From: Nicoletella semolina
GTDB lineage: Bacteria > Pseudomonadota > Gammaproteobacteria > Enterobacterales > Pasteurellaceae
Direction of reading: 5' to 3'
NCBI RefSeq assembly: GCF_004345745.1
Contig: NZ_SLXJ01000003.1
Location: 103,507 to 167,506, forward strand
Length of the DNA: 64,000 nucleotides
This document shows, piece after piece, positions 10,301 through 21,825 of this stretch. The notes under the pieces were generated by a model. It worked only from the letters and a program-made list of their open reading frames with translations, did not search any database and was not told where the DNA came from. The position numbers and the translations under genes are program-made. Every line of letters starts with the position of its first letter. Positions within the stretch are counted from its first letter, which is position 1.

Positions 10301-10347
10301 ATGGGCAACTATATCTGGTTTTTCTTGAACTAAACATAGTTGCCCAT
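10301..10347. repeat. 12-bp perfect inverted repeat between ilvH and mukB
   Basis: ATGGGCAACTAT (10301-10312) and ATAGTTGCCCAT (10336-10347) enclose 23 nt. A competing short stem is possible because CCCAT (10289-10293) also pairs with ATGGG (10301-10305). It lies between convergent genes. No strong T-run follows on either strand, so terminator function is uncertain. Confidence 0.5.
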
Positions 10348-10424
10348 CAATGTGCTTAATAAGCAATACTTTTCTTTTCCAACTTCAGCTATACCGCACT
10401 GAAAATATGAAGAAAGCATTTTAC

Positions 10425-13400
10425 TTATTTCTGCCCAAAGCCTTTTAACCCAACCACGTGAACGTATTCTTGACTATTGGCAATCTTACGCACAAGTTTA
10501 TAGGTTGTACCTCGTTCTGGACTGATATTTTCAGGTGCTGCAATTAATAGCTGCATATCCAAACGTTCACATAATTCAAAGAGTGTGTTAATTGATAACG
10601 CATCAAGTCGAGCGGCTTCATCAAGGAACAATAAGCGACAAGGAAGTATATCTTTTGCTCGCAAGCGACGACTTTCTTCCTCCCAACTTTGTACCACCAT
10701 CAGCAAAATAGACATACCTGTTCCAATGGCCTCTCCTGTTGAAAGTGCATTACTTTCTGCACGCAGCCAGCCATCTGCACCACGGAACGTCTCAACTTCA
10801 AGGTTAAGATAATTACGATAATCTAGTAACTCTTCTCCTATCGTCTGTGGTGTACGTTGTCCCATTTCAATATGAGGATTAACTCGTTTATACAACATTG
10901 CAAGTGCTTCAGAGAAGCTCAATTTTTGGCTCTCAAATAAATCACTGTGTTGCTCACGATCGCTTGAAAGAGCATTCAGCAAAATAGCGTGAGTATCACG
11001 AATATTGACTACTAATCTGACCCCTTTTACTTGCCCAAAAGCGATATTCTGTAGTCCTTGGTTAAGCTGGAGAATACGATTTTGCTCACGCTGAATAGTT
11101 TTGCGTAAAATATTCGCAACACTTTCCGCACTAATGGCTAATTTTTTCTCTCGACTAGTTAGTTCATTCGTCAAGCGAGATAATTCAATTTCCATCTGCT
11201 CAATCGCATCGATCGGATCATCGGTTTTGATAATATCTTGACGAATTCTTTCTCTTAGATGTTGATAGACCGAAATAAAAAACGCCACTTTATTTTCTGG
11301 TTTGCGATTATCTTCAGATGCTCGCAAGCTATCACGCAGATATTCGTTATCAGCCACAGCGGTACGCAATGCACCCAATGCTTTATCTGAAATCGAACGT
11401 AATTCTTCCGCAGATTGATAAGCGAGTTCACGGCGATTTAAGCGTTTTTCCACATCACTGTTGCGTGATAAATTTTGCACCAAACACCAACTGGCTTTTG
11501 CCTGTACCACAATTTCACGCTGACTGCGGTAATGTCGCTCTGCCTTTTTGACGCCTTGTGTAAGATTGTTCATTTCTGCTTCAATCACAGCAAGCTGCTT
11601 ATCAAGGTAATTTTTGCGAGTACGCAAATTTTGCAGGCGTTGTTGTAACTCATCTCTGCGAGCAGTTGCACGTTCTACTGCCCCTTCATCATTTTGTTCA
11701 ATGCCATACTCTCGCATTTCTCGTTGCAGTTCAGCTAGCATCTGATTTTTCGCTTCATAGGCACTTTTTAACGAAGTCAGCACTTGGTTATACTGCGATA
11801 ACTGATTTTGAGCTTGGCGTAGCCCTTCACGAGCCTGTTCACGTTCTCGTTGAGCATTGTCTAAACGCTGACGAAGCTGCTCGTTTAAGCCTGTTCCTTC
11901 GGTACTCAACGTCTCATTATAACTAAAATGTAAACGTCGATTTTTAATATCAGCCAAACTAAATACTTTCTGTTGTAGCAATTTTTGCCGTTCAACTAAC
12001 CGCTTATAGCTGTCTTGTAAGGCATCAAATTGACTTGGATCGCTTTTTAATGCTGCTGCAATCGGTTCTAATTGAGATAGATAACTACCGAATTGGCGAA
12101 TATATTGCTCATCTTCTTGAGCTTCCAGCCACTGTTCGTGGCAAACTTCTACTCGTTCTAGCAAGCTATCATCTGCGAGTAAATCAAGTTGAGGCAATAT
12201 TCTGTTCAATAATTGTAATTGTGATTTGCTATGTTCTAATTGATGGCGTAGTTGTTGCTCTTGCGTCGTGATTTGGTTTAGATTACGCTCAATTTCTGCA
12301 CGTCTTTGTGCAATCTGTTGCATTGCTGTTTCAGGATTAGGCTGGAAGGCAAAACTTAAATGTGTCCCCACAAATTCACTCAAATGCTGATGTAAACGCT
12401 GGCATTTTTGTACTTCAAACGCACACTCTGCGTGTTCTTCTGCTGTGTTATCACGCTCTATTTTTAATTTTTCTAGCTGTTTCTCTCGAGACGCTCGCCC
12501 AAATACCGCAAATTCAGGGAATTTGGAATAACGCCACTGACGGTTCGATAATTCAACCACCACACCATCAGCCAGCTCCTGAGCATCAAACACGTTATCG
12601 TCAAAGGCATTTGGATCGCCTTCAATGAGATAAAGATTATCAGGGCAATCCTCTAACTCCACTAGCTGATGTTTAATCGCTGCTAAATCTCTTACCACAA
12701 TCGCTTGGCGAGCCTCACCATACAAGGCAGAAAAATAAGGAGCATCTTCTAACGACACATCGTCATACAGTTCTGATAAAAGCACACCACCAAATTTTTC
12801 AGCAAGGTGGTTTAGACGACTATCCTCTGCACCATCTGGCTGGCTCAGACGGCTAATTTGATCATCTAGCCGCTGTTCAACTCGTGCCAATTCATCTCTA
12901 GCTAATGTCGCTTCACGCTCACGTTTTAACACCTCTTGCATAAATGCCATGACAGATTGACTTGCTTCAAACGTCTGCCCACATTGCTCTTGCAAACGTG
13001 CGAGTGCAGATTGTGCAGTGTGCCACGCTGGGGCATTTTGTGCTAGCTGTTGATGCTGCTGGGTAAGCTGCTCTCGTTGCTGACGCAAGCTAGAACGCTC
13101 TTCAACACGCTCGGATAACTCGTGTTCTAAATTGGCTAACAGTGCTTGTTGTTGCTCACAATAGCTTTCTAATTCATCTGCATTTGCCAACGCTACTTGT
13201 GATTTCTCATTAAACTCATCAAATAGACGCTGTGCATTTTTTTGTTGTGCTAGACGCTGCTCAAGCTCTGCAAATTTTTGGCGTAAAATGACCGCTTGTT
13301 GAGCTTGTGCTTTCTGATTTGGGTAGTTATCAAGTAAGGTTTTTGCAGTTTCCCAAGCATTTAAGCGGTCTGTTTCGCCCGAAATTTTACAAACCAAATG

Positions 13401-14891
13401 GTAGGCCTTATCGAACTGGCTTTTCGCCATATCAGAAAGCGATAAACGCTGTTCTAAATCAAAAACTTGGTCAGTAATTTCTTCAGCTTGTGCGGAAAAT
13501 TCAACGTGGTAATCGTCCACATTATGCAAATCAAGGTGAGGCAAGCCGCACAGCTGCTTCGCTTTTTCCAGTGCTACAACCGCTTGTTGATACTGCAATG
13601 CACGGGTTTGTTGTGCATCAAGTGCTTGTTGATAATCAGCTAATTCCTCTCGTAACGATTCGACAACCTCTTCAGCTTCATCGGTTCGAGCTTGTGCTTC
13701 TTCAGCTTGTGCTTGTACCTCTTCCAATGCTATCTGTTGCTCTTCTAGTTTTTCGTTCAGCTCTTCAACTTCATCTTGATAACGTTCTATTTTTTCGTGA
13801 TGCCGTACGGCATTCATCACCACATTTAGCTGATTAGCCGCATTGTTGTATTCTGTTTCAAGCCCAATTTCTCCCTCATTTAGCTCGGCAATCTCTCGGC
13901 TAAATTCGACAAAGCGTTGCTGCTCTGTAACCATTTTGAGTTTGGATTGATACCATTCTTGGCGTTTTTCTAAAGCTTGTTGAACATTACCACGCCGTTC
14001 ATTGGCATGACGCATATAATCCGCAGAGACATAATTGGTGGACTCGGTAATAAGCTGCCTAAACATATCACGATCAGATTGCGTCACTTTAATCGCCTCT
14101 AGCGTCATACGATTTTCACGCAATGCCGATTCCATATCTTGGAATGCTTGGCGTACCCCTGTATTTTCGGGTAACAAATAATCACGCAATGATTTAGTGA
14201 TGACACTTGAAATACCGCCGTATAATGAGGCTTCAATGAGTTTATAAAATTTACTCCGATCCGAGGAAGAGCGTAATCGTTTAGGAATAATCCCTAAATC
14301 AAATAATACGCTGTGGTAATCGGTAATCGAATGATATTGCTTGAACTGCACTTCGCTGCCTTCAAATGCATCTTTTAAATCTTGTAAAGACAACACTCGG
14401 GCATTTTTATCGCCAATTTGCTCGGTTAGAAGACTGATCACTGATGCAGAACTTGGATAATTCTGCAGAGAAAACGGACGAATATCCACTTTTTTATCTC
14501 GTCCTGCAATTTGCTGCAACCGTACCCCTGTTATCACACGTTGCTGGCGAGAATTCTCACTTTCCAACACAGCATAACAAACGCCAGCTTTTAACTTGCC
14601 ATATAGTCCTTTATCTCGGCTGCTTGATGTTGAGCCAGCTTCGGTCGTGTTGCGGAAATTTAACAAGGTCAAATCAGGAATCAATGCAGTTACAAATCCT
14701 GCCATTGTCGTCGATTTTCCCGCCCCATTTCCACCTGATAAAGTGGTGACAAGCTGATCTAAATCGAAAGTACGAGCAAAAAAACCATTCCAGTTAATTA
14801 ACGTTAAGGAAAGAAATTTTCCACGAAGTACTTCTTCTTGGCGTGCAAGCGGTGCATTTTGTGTATGATTTTGCAATTCAACCTGTTCCAT
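10425..14891 (-). CDS. mukB: MukB, SMC-like chromosome condensin ATPase
   Basis: 1488 aa, essentially E. coli MukB length. The N-terminal head has Walker [10 protein letters not shown] at residues 53-61. Long coiled-coil arms flank a hinge near the middle, and the C-terminal head shows the signature [18 protein letters not shown] and Walker B-like [13 protein letters not shown]. MukB dimerises and, with MukE and MukF, forms the MukBEF condensin that organises and segregates the chromosome. Its ATG overlaps the mukE stop (TAATG), so translation is coupled. It is the last gene of the mukF-(M-R)-mukE-mukB cluster, so a restriction-modification cassette lies upstream within its likely transcript. 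Confidence 0.97.
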   Translation of the reverse strand: MEQVELQNHTQNAPLARQEEVLRGKFLSLTLINWNGFFARTFDLDQLVTTLSGGNGAGKSTTMAGFVTALIPDLTLLNFRNTTEAGSTSSSRDKGLYGKLKAGVCYAVLESENSRQQRVITGVRLQQIAGRDKKVDIRPFSLQNYPSSASVISLLTEQIGDKNARVLSLQDLKDAFEGSEVQFKQYHSITDYHSVLFDLGIIPKRLRSSSDRSKFYKLIEASLYGGISSVITKSLRDYLLPENTGVRQAFQDMESALRENRMTLEAIKVTQSDRDMFRQLITESTNYVSADYMRHANERRGNVQQALEKRQEWYQSKLKMVTEQQRFVEFSREIAELNEGEIGLETEYNNAANQLNVVMNAVRHHEKIERYQDEVEELNEKLEEQQIALEEVQAQAEEAQARTDEAEEVVESLREELADYQQALDAQQTRALQYQQAVVALEKAKQLCGLPHLDLHNVDDYHVEFSAQAEEITDQVFDLEQRLSLSDMAKSQFDKAYHLVCKISGETDRLNAWETAKTLLDNYPNQKAQAQQAVILRQKFAELEQRLAQQKNAQRLFDEFNEKSQVALANADELESYCEQQQALLANLEHELSERVEERSSLRQQREQLTQQHQQLAQNAPAWHTAQSALARLQEQCGQTFEASQSVMAFMQEVLKREREATLARDELARVEQRLDDQISRLSQPDGAEDSRLNHLAEKFGGVLLSELYDDVSLEDAPYFSALYGEARQAIVVRDLAAIKHQLVELEDCPDNLYLIEGDPNAFDDNVFDAQELADGVVVELSNRQWRYSKFPEFAVFGRASREKQLEKLKIERDNTAEEHAECAFEVQKCQRLHQHLSEFVGTHLSFAFQPNPETAMQQIAQRRAEIERNLNQITTQEQQLRHQLEHSKSQLQLLNRILPQLDLLADDSLLERVEVCHEQWLEAQEDEQYIRQFGSYLSQLEPIAAALKSDPSQFDALQDSYKRLVERQKLLQQKVFSLADIKNRRLHFSYNETLSTEGTGLNEQLRQRLDNAQREREQAREGLRQAQNQLSQYNQVLTSLKSAYEAKNQMLAELQREMREYGIEQNDEGAVERATARRDELQQRLQNLRTRKNYLDKQLAVIEAEMNNLTQGVKKAERHYRSQREIVVQAKASWCLVQNLSRNSDVEKRLNRRELAYQSAEELRSISDKALGALRTAVADNEYLRDSLRASEDNRKPENKVAFFISVYQHLRERIRQDIIKTDDPIDAIEQMEIELSRLTNELTSREKKLAISAESVANILRKTIQREQNRILQLNQGLQNIAFGQVKGVRLVVNIRDTHAILLNALSSDREQHSDLFESQKLSFSEALAMLYKRVNPHIEMGQRTPQTIGEELLDYRNYLNLEVETFRGADGWLRAESNALSTGEAIGTGMSILLMVVQSWEEESRRLRAKDILPCRLLFLDEAARLDALSINTLFELCERLDMQLLIAAPENISPERGTTYKLVRKIANSQEYVHVVGLKGFGQK

Positions 14892-15622
14892 TATTCTTCC
14901 TCGCCTTGTTCAATTTCATCATCAATGCATTCTGCATTTTCATCACCAAAAGTAACCGCTTGTTCCCCCCCCCTGCTTTGCTGATTAGGAACTGTTGCTT
15001 CCCCTTCTCGAATTAAGCGTAACTGAGCCTCTCGAATATCATCACCTACTCGCACATCAGCACCAAAGCGGAAAACAGATTCAGAAATCACAAATTTTTT
15101 ACTCGTTTGATCGCCCACTCGAGTAATGATACCTATTCGTTGTAAGCGACGTAACGCACCGCCTACTTTTTCCGCTAATTTTGCTTTATCTAAATCTGAG
15201 CCTGTTGAGCGAGGATTGACCGCTTTTAGCAATTTTGATTCATCTGCCAAATTTAATAATTCATTATACACTTCATCGTAGCTAAAAATGCCCTGCTGTG
15301 CCAGTCGCTCTGGACTCAAATAGAGGTAACATAACACTTTCCCCACGAGCATTTCCATCTCACTCATCGCACTGCGTGTAATCAATGTTGTTGCTTTAGG
15401 ACGCAAATAGAAAAAACCTTCTGGAGCACGAATCAAATCCACATTATAACGGCGATAAAATAGTTCTAATTCTGTTTGATAATCCATCAAAAAAGCGTGT
15501 TCATCAAGGCTCTCTATACTGATATGCCGCCCAGAACGTAACTGGCTATCAAGTGATGGAAAGATAGAATTGGCAATCGCTTGTGCCAGTTTGGTTGGAA
15601 TTACATTTTGGGAATCAGTCAT
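14891..15622 (-). CDS. mukE: MukE, condensin regulatory subunit
   Basis: 243 aa, similar to E. coli MukE. Two winged-helix regions are expected; seen are [20 protein letters not shown] at the N-terminus, a middle segment with [14 protein letters not shown], and a Glu/Asp-rich tail ending EEE. MukE bridges MukF and the MukB heads. AAGAGAA precedes the ATG. The gene begins 23 bp after the restriction endonuclease gene rather than next to mukF. Codons about 217-219 contain a run of nine G (14965-14973 on the plus strand), a slippage-prone tract whose frameshift would replace the last 25 or so residues. Confidence 0.95.
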   Translation of the reverse strand: MTDSQNVIPTKLAQAIANSIFPSLDSQLRSGRHISIESLDEHAFLMDYQTELELFYRRYNVDLIRAPEGFFYLRPKATTLITRSAMSEMEMLVGKVLCYLYLSPERLAQQGIFSYDEVYNELLNLADESKLLKAVNPRSTGSDLDKAKLAEKVGGALRRLQRIGIITRVGDQTSKKFVISESVFRFGADVRVGDDIREAQLRLIREGEATVPNQQSRGGEQAVTFGDENAECIDDEIEQGEEE

Positions 15623-15645
15623 TTTTATTCTCTTAAAACTTGTAT

Positions 15646-16389
15646 TTAAATATCAAATAATTCTGTTGGATCAATTTTGAATTGCAGCATATTTGCCGTT
15701 TTTCTACCATTATCTCCACCTTTGCGTTGAATAGTAACACGTCCCAATTTAAGTGATCCTCTTGGTGAAATTTCAACACAGCCTTGTCCATAATGCTGTA
15801 ATACATCATTAATGTTTTTTAAGACCCAACGAGCGTTATCCTTTATTTTCTGAGCAACTAAAACCCACTCCGCTGAGAATTCACCTCGACCACGAATAAT
15901 ATCCGTTAGGACTAAAATCTTATTTTTCTCAAACCAATTAACAACTAATTTTTGCTCATTTTCTGAAAATTCACTAAAAAACATTCTTTTTCGATTTTTA
16001 GGTGCTGAAATACTCGGCTCTAATTCTCCAGTAAAATGTTTTAATATACGACAAATCTCATCATTAAATTGCCACATTAATTGATAACTATTCACCCATC
16101 TTTTATCTATTTGGTTAAAACCACGGCGATTACTAACCAATTTTACCTGAATATTTCTTATATCTATATTTTCTTGATAAAAAATAAAAACCTGAACATT
16201 AATATCCGCTTTATACCCTGATAAAACAACTGCTTTAACATTTTTGACCTGATCTAAGTCATATCCCATTATTTTTAGCCATTCTTGTGCCTCCAAATAT
16301 TGCTCCCAATGGTTAAATCTATTAGCAATATCTCGTTCATTTTTAAAACCATTTCGAGCAGTTTTAGAACCTAATTTAATCAAATCCAT
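15646..16389 (-). CDS. Type II restriction endonuclease, HinP1I family (predicted GCGC)
   Basis: 247 aa, the same length as I recall for R.HinP1I, and similar throughout: [19 protein letters not shown] at the N-terminus, the KAVVLSGYK and ADINVQV segments, [21 protein letters not shown], and the C-terminal [15 protein letters not shown] and [11 protein letters not shown]. The catalytic pattern D62-X18-Q81-X-K83 (ADINV; IQVKL) is intact; HinP1I uses this Asp/Gln/Lys set in an MspI-like fold. HinP1I cuts G^CGC. The ATG directly abuts the methyltransferase stop (TAAATG), with GAGGTT as RBS. The recognition site is inferred from family, not shown by the sequence. Confidence 0.88.
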   Translation of the reverse strand: MDLIKLGSKTARNGFKNERDIANRFNHWEQYLEAQEWLKIMGYDLDQVKNVKAVVLSGYKADINVQVFIFYQENIDIRNIQVKLVSNRRGFNQIDKRWVNSYQLMWQFNDEICRILKHFTGELEPSISAPKNRKRMFFSEFSENEQKLVVNWFEKNKILVLTDIIRGRGEFSAEWVLVAQKIKDNARWVLKNINDVLQHYGQGCVEISPRGSLKLGRVTIQRKGGDNGRKTANMLQFKIDPTELFDI

Positions 16390-17361
16390 TTAAACCTCTA
16401 ATGCTTTTAATAATTGCTGTGCCAGTTTCTGAATAACAGTGACTGTCATTGCATTTCCAGCTTGAGCTAAAACTCTACTATCAGGCAAGTTGTGTTCAAT
16501 GACTTTTTCAGCTATGTCTTTAGGAAAACCTTGTAAGCGTAGTGCTTCATAGCCACTGAGTTTGCGTAGTTTTCCATTTTTAGTATATAAAATGCCATGT
16601 CGCCCTGTTCGCAAAGTTGGACTTTTTCTATCATATACTCTAAAGTCGGATTGTCGCCAATCTATAATTGTGTAATCCTTTTCCAAAAACGAGGTTAAAT
16701 CATATTTCCCTTGATTATATTTATTATTTAAATATTTTTGGAAGGTAGGCGAATAAATATCAAACTCATAATCTCGTTTATCATTCAAATAAAACTGAAT
16801 ATCTTGCTCTTTACCTAATCCATCTTTTCTTTGGGGGAACTGGTAAGGTTTATGTTTAATATCTTTGCGAATTCCAACAAAATATGCTCTTTCACGCATT
16901 TGTGGTACACCATAAAATTGGCTATCTAACACTTCAAAAGAGACATCGTAACCTGCATTATCCAATAAAGATAAAATGACATTAAGTGTCTTACCGTTAT
17001 TATGATTTACGATGCCTTTTACATTTTCTAAAAGAAAATAAGGCACATTTTTCCAAGTTAATATATCAACTAAGTGATAGATAATTTGCCCTCTATCGTC
17101 ATTAAAACCCGTTCTTTTTCCTGCTATCGAAAACGTTTGGCAAGGGAATCCAGCCAACATAAGATCAAAATCAGGCAATGCAGGAATATTCAATTGAGAT
17201 AAATCCCCTAAGTTCCCTTTATCACCAAAAAAAAGCTGATACGTTAAATCTGCTATGGGATCAATTTCACTATGCCCAACGCATTTCATAGCACAAAGCT
17301 CTAAACCTAAGCGACCTGCACCAATACCAGAGCAAAAATCCATAAATGTTAATGTTTTCAT
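16390..17361 (-). CDS. DNA (cytosine-5) methyltransferase of the HinP1I-like system
   Basis: 323 aa m5C methyltransferase with motifs in standard order: I FMDFCSGIGAGR (6-17), IV GFPCQ (71-75, catalytic Cys74), VI ENVKG (112-116), VIII QMRERAYFVGIR (154-165), a target-recognition region about 170-260, IX near YEALRLQGFP, and X with QAGNAM. It should protect the host at the partner's site, probably GCGC. I chose ATG 17361, 4 nt after the mukF stop; a TTG 24 nt further upstream would overlap mukF by 20 nt. RBS is weak, suggesting coupling to mukF. It is the first gene of the inserted cassette; no controller (C) gene is visible. Confidence 0.92.
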   Translation of the reverse strand: MKTLTFMDFCSGIGAGRLGLELCAMKCVGHSEIDPIADLTYQLFFGDKGNLGDLSQLNIPALPDFDLMLAGFPCQTFSIAGKRTGFNDDRGQIIYHLVDILTWKNVPYFLLENVKGIVNHNNGKTLNVILSLLDNAGYDVSFEVLDSQFYGVPQMRERAYFVGIRKDIKHKPYQFPQRKDGLGKEQDIQFYLNDKRDYEFDIYSPTFQKYLNNKYNQGKYDLTSFLEKDYTIIDWRQSDFRVYDRKSPTLRTGRHGILYTKNGKLRKLSGYEALRLQGFPKDIAEKVIEHNLPDSRVLAQAGNAMTVTVIQKLAQQLLKALEV

Positions 17362-17365
17362 TACA

Positions 17366-18697
17366 CTACTTATTGTATTGATCAATCACATTTGCCTGCA
17401 CCGCTGCCCCTTCTTGATTAATTGCTTTCCATTCAGGGTAAATCGCTTGGCTATCTCGACTTGCGATGCCTAATTTGACCGCTTGATCTACGATAATTTT
17501 AGCCACATCAAAATGTCGAGAAAGAGGGTATTTTTCAAGCTGCTCTCGCAAAATTGCACTCAAATCTAGTGGAGTCTCCTGTTCACGATAAGGAGATAGC
17601 TGTGCTTGCATAATCTCAATAATTTGCTCTTGAACTTCTGAAAGTGTTTCAAATTCAAGTTCTGAAGGCAGTTCACCCACTGCATCAGCCTCATTTAATT
17701 CTGTCTCATCATCACGTAAATCCACTAAAGGCTCGGCTTTTGCTGTGTAGAGATACCAAGGTTGGTCGAAATAGTGTTGTATAGAATGGCGTAAGCGCTG
17801 CCCAAATACTCGATTTTTATCCATATCAATGGCAGTACGGATAAATTTATGCACATGGCGGTCATAACCGATCCAAAGGTCTATCGCCTGCTGTCCCCAG
17901 CTAATAATGCGATCCAACTTATTCTGTAAATTCACCACTAATTGATCTACAAAATCTAATTCAGCACGCCCAATTAGGCAGGTTTGAATGCGTAATAACT
18001 GTGCTTGTAACTTATCCCCTGCTGCGTTTAAGGTATCTTGCAACTCGCGTAGGTTAGCCGATGTTTCATCTAATAATTGCTGACAACTTACAATCGCCTC
18101 GTGCCAATTTTGGCTTAATAACAGAGCAATCCGTTCACGAATTTGTTGCTGGTTTTCATCCATCATTCGCTGTGAAAGATCAATACTATCGAAAATTTCT
18201 GCAACAGAATATTTAAGTGGTGCAAAAACTTGGTTACGCCAAAAACGCTCATCGCCATCTTCCTCTGCTGAAATAGAAGCACGCTGAATTTCATCAGCAA
18301 CAATCGAAAGTTGAATAGAAAGACGTAAGGTTGAAAATTCTCGTTGGCGAACATAATAATCGGCAATCCCAACACCAAGCGGAGTCAAGCGATAGATGGA
18401 GAGTCCTTCAGTAAACTCACTACTGAAACGGTTTAAAAAGCGTTGTTTTACCAAGTCATTAATTGCGTAGTTTGCACGTTGAACTAGGGTTGCATCAGAC
18501 TGCTCAAACACAAGGGAAACATGACGAAAAAGATCAATCAAATCCGTCTCAACTAATTCACCGTCAGACTGTTCTGTATTATACAAAGAAATTGCTAGTA
18601 AAAAGGCAAGGCGTTCGGTTGATAGGGACAAAGAAAATTCACGGCTTTTTGTCCACGAAATTAATTCTGGCAATGTTTGTGCTAATTGATTATACAT
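17366..18697 (-). CDS. mukF: MukF, kleisin subunit of MukBEF
   Basis: 443 aa, close to E. coli MukF (440). The N-terminal winged-helix dimerisation region begins [26 protein letters not shown]; a helical bundle follows, then an acidic linker ([18 protein letters not shown]) and a C-terminal winged helix that contacts the MukB head. The C-terminus (VIDQYNK) appears complete, so the downstream insertion did not truncate it. In most gammaproteobacteria mukF runs directly into mukE; here two restriction-modification genes intervene. Confidence 0.95.
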   Translation of the reverse strand: MYNQLAQTLPELISWTKSREFSLSLSTERLAFLLAISLYNTEQSDGELVETDLIDLFRHVSLVFEQSDATLVQRANYAINDLVKQRFLNRFSSEFTEGLSIYRLTPLGVGIADYYVRQREFSTLRLSIQLSIVADEIQRASISAEEDGDERFWRNQVFAPLKYSVAEIFDSIDLSQRMMDENQQQIRERIALLLSQNWHEAIVSCQQLLDETSANLRELQDTLNAAGDKLQAQLLRIQTCLIGRAELDFVDQLVVNLQNKLDRIISWGQQAIDLWIGYDRHVHKFIRTAIDMDKNRVFGQRLRHSIQHYFDQPWYLYTAKAEPLVDLRDDETELNEADAVGELPSELEFETLSEVQEQIIEIMQAQLSPYREQETPLDLSAILREQLEKYPLSRHFDVAKIIVDQAVKLGIASRDSQAIYPEWKAINQEGAAVQANVIDQYNK

Positions 18698-18771
18698 AAC
18701 AGCCTATACAGAATGACTAAAAATGGATTCTATTCTACCGAAAGCAAGCAAAATAGGGAAGTGAAAGGAAA

Positions 18772-18801
18772 AAAGACCTATTTTTCTATAAATAGGTCTT
18801 T
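18772..18801 (-). terminator. Terminator downstream of topA
   Basis: AAAGACCTATTT (18772-18783), loop TTCTAT, AAATAGGTCTTT (18790-18801): a perfect 12-bp stem lying between topA and mukF, both on the minus strand. The U-run after it on the minus strand is short. Confidence 0.6.
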
Positions 18802-18825
18802 GCAAAAAATAGGTCTTTGCAAAAA
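18792..18825. repeat. Two tandem 17-bp repeats overlapping the topA terminator
   Basis: ATAGGTCTTTGCAAAAA occurs twice back to back (18792-18808 and 18809-18825). The first copy supplies most of the right arm of the terminator stem. The CTTTGCAAAAAATG portion recurs in the gdhA terminator at 30403-30416. Confidence 0.8.
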
Positions 18826-18852
18826 ATGTATTAAAATCACCCCTTGTAGTGC

Positions 18853-21462
18853 TTATTTTTTACGTTCCACCCATTTACCATTAATAAAATCGACGGCCCA
18901 TTTTGTTGCCTTACCATGCTTTTCAGAGGTTACATATTGACGTTTTTCCTTGCGACTAAAACGTATAATTGCATCATTACCTTCAGGATCTTGCTGTGGT
19001 GCGTCAGCTAAATAATGCAGTTTTTCAGGCAATCGAGAACGGTATTGGGCGAGTTCAGCCACTTTAGGAGCACGGCTTTCACGAGATTTCGGAAAATTAT
19101 GTGCTGACATAAACACGCCACTTGCACCATCACGCAACACAAAATAAGCATCGGATTTTTCGCATTTTAATTCAGGGAAATGTACAGGCTCTTCACGAGG
19201 TGGAGCAACTTCGCCATTTTTTAGAATTTTACGTGTATTATCGCAATGCGTACAGCCCATATATTTACCAAAACGCCCTAATTTTAAGTGCATATCATTG
19301 CCACATTTATCACATTCGACAATCGGACCATCATAGCCTTTAATTTTAAATGAGCCTTGTTCTATCAAGTATCCGTCGCAATTTGGATTATTACCACAGA
19401 TGTGGATTTTACGTTCAGGATCAACGACATAACTGTCCATTGCAGTTTCACAAACAGGACAACGTTTACGACTTTGTAGAGCTTTTGTTTCAGCATTCTC
19501 ATCTAAGACATTCAAAAATTCAGTTTCAGGAATTAAATTCACCGTTGTTTTACAACGCTCCTTTGGCGAAAGAGCATAGCCACTACAGCCTAGAAATACC
19601 CCCGTTGAAGCAGTACGAATGGCCATTTTTCTAGAACAAGTTGGGCAAGCAATATCCGTTTCAATCAAATGATTCGGACGCATTCCTCCCTCTAATTCAT
19701 CAAGTTCCGCTTTTGTTAATTTTTCTGAAAAATCACCAAAGAAACGATCAAGCTCATCTTTCCAATTACTATTTCCCGAGGCAATTTGGTCAAGCACATC
19801 TTCCATATTGGCGGTGAAATCATAGCTCATTAGATCGCTAAACGATTCATTAAGCCTGTCAGTTACAATTTCTCCCATTTTTTCGGCGTAAAAACGGCGG
19901 TTTTCAACTCGAACATAGCCACGCTCCTGAATGGTTGAAATAATCGTTGCATAAGTAGAGGGGCGTCCAATCCCCCGCTTCTCTAGTTCTTTAACGAGTG
20001 CCGCTTCACTATAACGTGCAGGCGGTTTCGTGAAATGTTGTGTTGGTATAATATTGCTAACCGCTAATTGTTCATTTAAACGGACATCAGGCAATGCTTG
20101 ATCTTCAGGACTTTTGCCTTGAATTGGTAAAATTTTTGTCCAACCGTCAAAACGCAAAACTCGCCCTTTTGTTTTTAATTCGTACTCACCAGCAGTTACC
20201 GTCAAACTAGTTGAGTCGTATTCTGCGGCAGGCATTTGACAAGCAAGAAATTGTCGCCAAATTAAATCGTACAAACGCTCTGCGTCTTTTTCCATACCAC
20301 TTAAATCTGCCATTTTGACATTCACATCAGAAGGTCGAATAGCCTCGTGTGCCTCTTGGGCTTTCTCCTTACTCGCATAAAAATTAGGCTTATTCGGCAA
20401 ATATTGTTCACCAAATTGTTGGCTAATATAGCCTCGAGCCATTTGCAACGCATCTTGACTTAAATTTGTTGAATCAGTACGCATATAGGTGATGTAGCCT
20501 GCTTCATAAAGACGTTGAGCCAACATCATTGTTTTTTTGACACTAAACCCTAATCGAGTGCTAGCGGCTTGTTGCAACGTTGAGGTAATAAAGGGAGGCT
20601 TTGCTTTCGAGTTAGTGGGCTTCTGCTCTATGTTGCTGACAACGAATGCAGAATTTTGCAAGATTTTAACCGCTTGCTCCGCTTGCTGTTGATTAACTGC
20701 GTGAAATTTCTTGCCTTTATAGTGAGTTAGCTCTAAAGAAAGCGAGCCATTTTGCGAGATAGCCTCTGCAAAAATATCCCAATATTCTTCAGGCTGAAAC
20801 GCCTTAATTTCACGTTCACGCTCAACCAATAACTTCACTGCAACGGATTGTACACGCCCTGCAGACAAGCCTCTTGCCACTTTTTTCCATAATAGCGGCG
20901 ACACCATAAACCCAACCACACGGTCAAGGAAACGGCGAGTCTGTTGAGCATTTACTCGATCTAAGTTGAGTTTTTCAGGCGATTCAAAAGCAGATTTAAT
21001 CGCATTTTTGGTAATTTCGTTAAACACAACTCGACTAAAACGGCTTTCATCACCACCAATCACTTCACGCAAATGCCACGCAATCGCCTCTCCCTCTCTA
21101 TCCAAATCGGTTGCCAAATAAATATGATCAGCTTTTTTCGCTAAACTTTTCAATTCAGAGACAACCTTCTCCTTACTAGGTAAAATTTGATAAGTTGCCT
21201 GCCAATCGTGATAAGGATCAACGCCCATACGCTTGACTAACGCAGCCTGTGCTTTTTGTGATTTTAGCTCCGCTTTTTCTACAGCCGTCAGTCCTTTAGT
21301 TGATGTTGATGTGGCTTTTGTTTTTTCGGTTTTATCTGTCCCGCTACTTGGCAAATCACGGATATGCCCAACACTAGATTTCACTACAAAATCACTGCCT
21401 AAATATTTATTAATTGTTTTCGCTTTGGCAGGCGACTCCACAATGACTAATGATTTTCCCAT
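18853..21462 (-). CDS. topA: DNA topoisomerase I
   Basis: 869 aa, full length. The N-terminal Toprim domain has [19 protein letters not shown] and the metal motif [12 protein letters not shown] (119-130). The catalytic tyrosine is Tyr326 in [10 protein letters not shown]. Three C-terminal Cys4 zinc ribbons are recognisable (CPTC..GC..C; CPVC..CGNNPNC; CDKC..GCTHC). It relaxes negative supercoils. It is divergent from lolB across a 363-bp spacer and precedes the muk operon on the same strand, behind a terminator. Confidence 0.97.
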   Translation of the reverse strand: MGKSLVIVESPAKAKTINKYLGSDFVVKSSVGHIRDLPSSGTDKTEKTKATSTSTKGLTAVEKAELKSQKAQAALVKRMGVDPYHDWQATYQILPSKEKVVSELKSLAKKADHIYLATDLDREGEAIAWHLREVIGGDESRFSRVVFNEITKNAIKSAFESPEKLNLDRVNAQQTRRFLDRVVGFMVSPLLWKKVARGLSAGRVQSVAVKLLVEREREIKAFQPEEYWDIFAEAISQNGSLSLELTHYKGKKFHAVNQQQAEQAVKILQNSAFVVSNIEQKPTNSKAKPPFITSTLQQAASTRLGFSVKKTMMLAQRLYEAGYITYMRTDSTNLSQDALQMARGYISQQFGEQYLPNKPNFYASKEKAQEAHEAIRPSDVNVKMADLSGMEKDAERLYDLIWRQFLACQMPAAEYDSTSLTVTAGEYELKTKGRVLRFDGWTKILPIQGKSPEDQALPDVRLNEQLAVSNIIPTQHFTKPPARYSEAALVKELEKRGIGRPSTYATIISTIQERGYVRVENRRFYAEKMGEIVTDRLNESFSDLMSYDFTANMEDVLDQIASGNSNWKDELDRFFGDFSEKLTKAELDELEGGMRPNHLIETDIACPTCSRKMAIRTASTGVFLGCSGYALSPKERCKTTVNLIPETEFLNVLDENAETKALQSRKRCPVCETAMDSYVVDPERKIHICGNNPNCDGYLIEQGSFKIKGYDGPIVECDKCGNDMHLKLGRFGKYMGCTHCDNTRKILKNGEVAPPREEPVHFPELKCEKSDAYFVLRDGASGVFMSAHNFPKSRESRAPKVAELAQYRSRLPEKLHYLADAPQQDPEGNDAIIRFSRKEKRQYVTSEKHGKATKWAVDFINGKWVERKK

Positions 21463-21825
21463 TTTCTACACCTGTTTCTATATCTGAACCAAACTCAATC
21501 TGAATTAAAAGAGCTAAAAAATAACTGAATGTAATACTTTTTTACGATAGCAAGGCTGATTTCAAAATACAACTGAAAGAATAATAAAATAATTAAATGC
21601 AATATAATTTAGCTATTTGTGAAGAACATTTATTCAAAATTGTGCAACAAGGCTAAATCGCTAACAATGGTGTTACAAAAACACCTATCTTAAAAAACAT
21701 TGCAAAACTTTCAGCAAAACTCACCGCTTTCTATTATACTTACCCCTGTTTTTTATATTTACTCTGTTTCCGAGTATCGCTGAACGAGTAATCTTAAATA
21801 TTAGCTTATTAGTTGAGGGATTGTA
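21463..21825. other. Intergenic region between divergent topA and lolB
   Basis: 363 bp, AT-rich, with no credible gene. It must carry the divergent promoters; the only one I can argue for from sequence is the lolB-side promoter listed separately. No repeat or RNA gene is evident. Confidence 0.5.
21709..21737 (+). promoter_or_regulatory. Candidate sigma-70 promoter for lolB-ispE
   Basis: TTTCAG (21709-21714) and TATTAT (21732-21737) are separated by exactly 17 bp, giving a leader of about 80 nt before lolB. Pattern match by eye only. Confidence 0.35.

Noticed and set aside
10585..14749. Several open frames of 75-115 codons on the plus strand opposite mukB.
   Set aside because: They mirror the strong codon bias of mukB, lack RBS and show no recognisable domains; treated as shadows.
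17362..17385. Upstream TTG start for the methyltransferase giving a 20-nt overlap with mukF.
   Set aside because: ATG 17361 leaves motif I intact and sits just after the mukF stop; the TTG has no better RBS.
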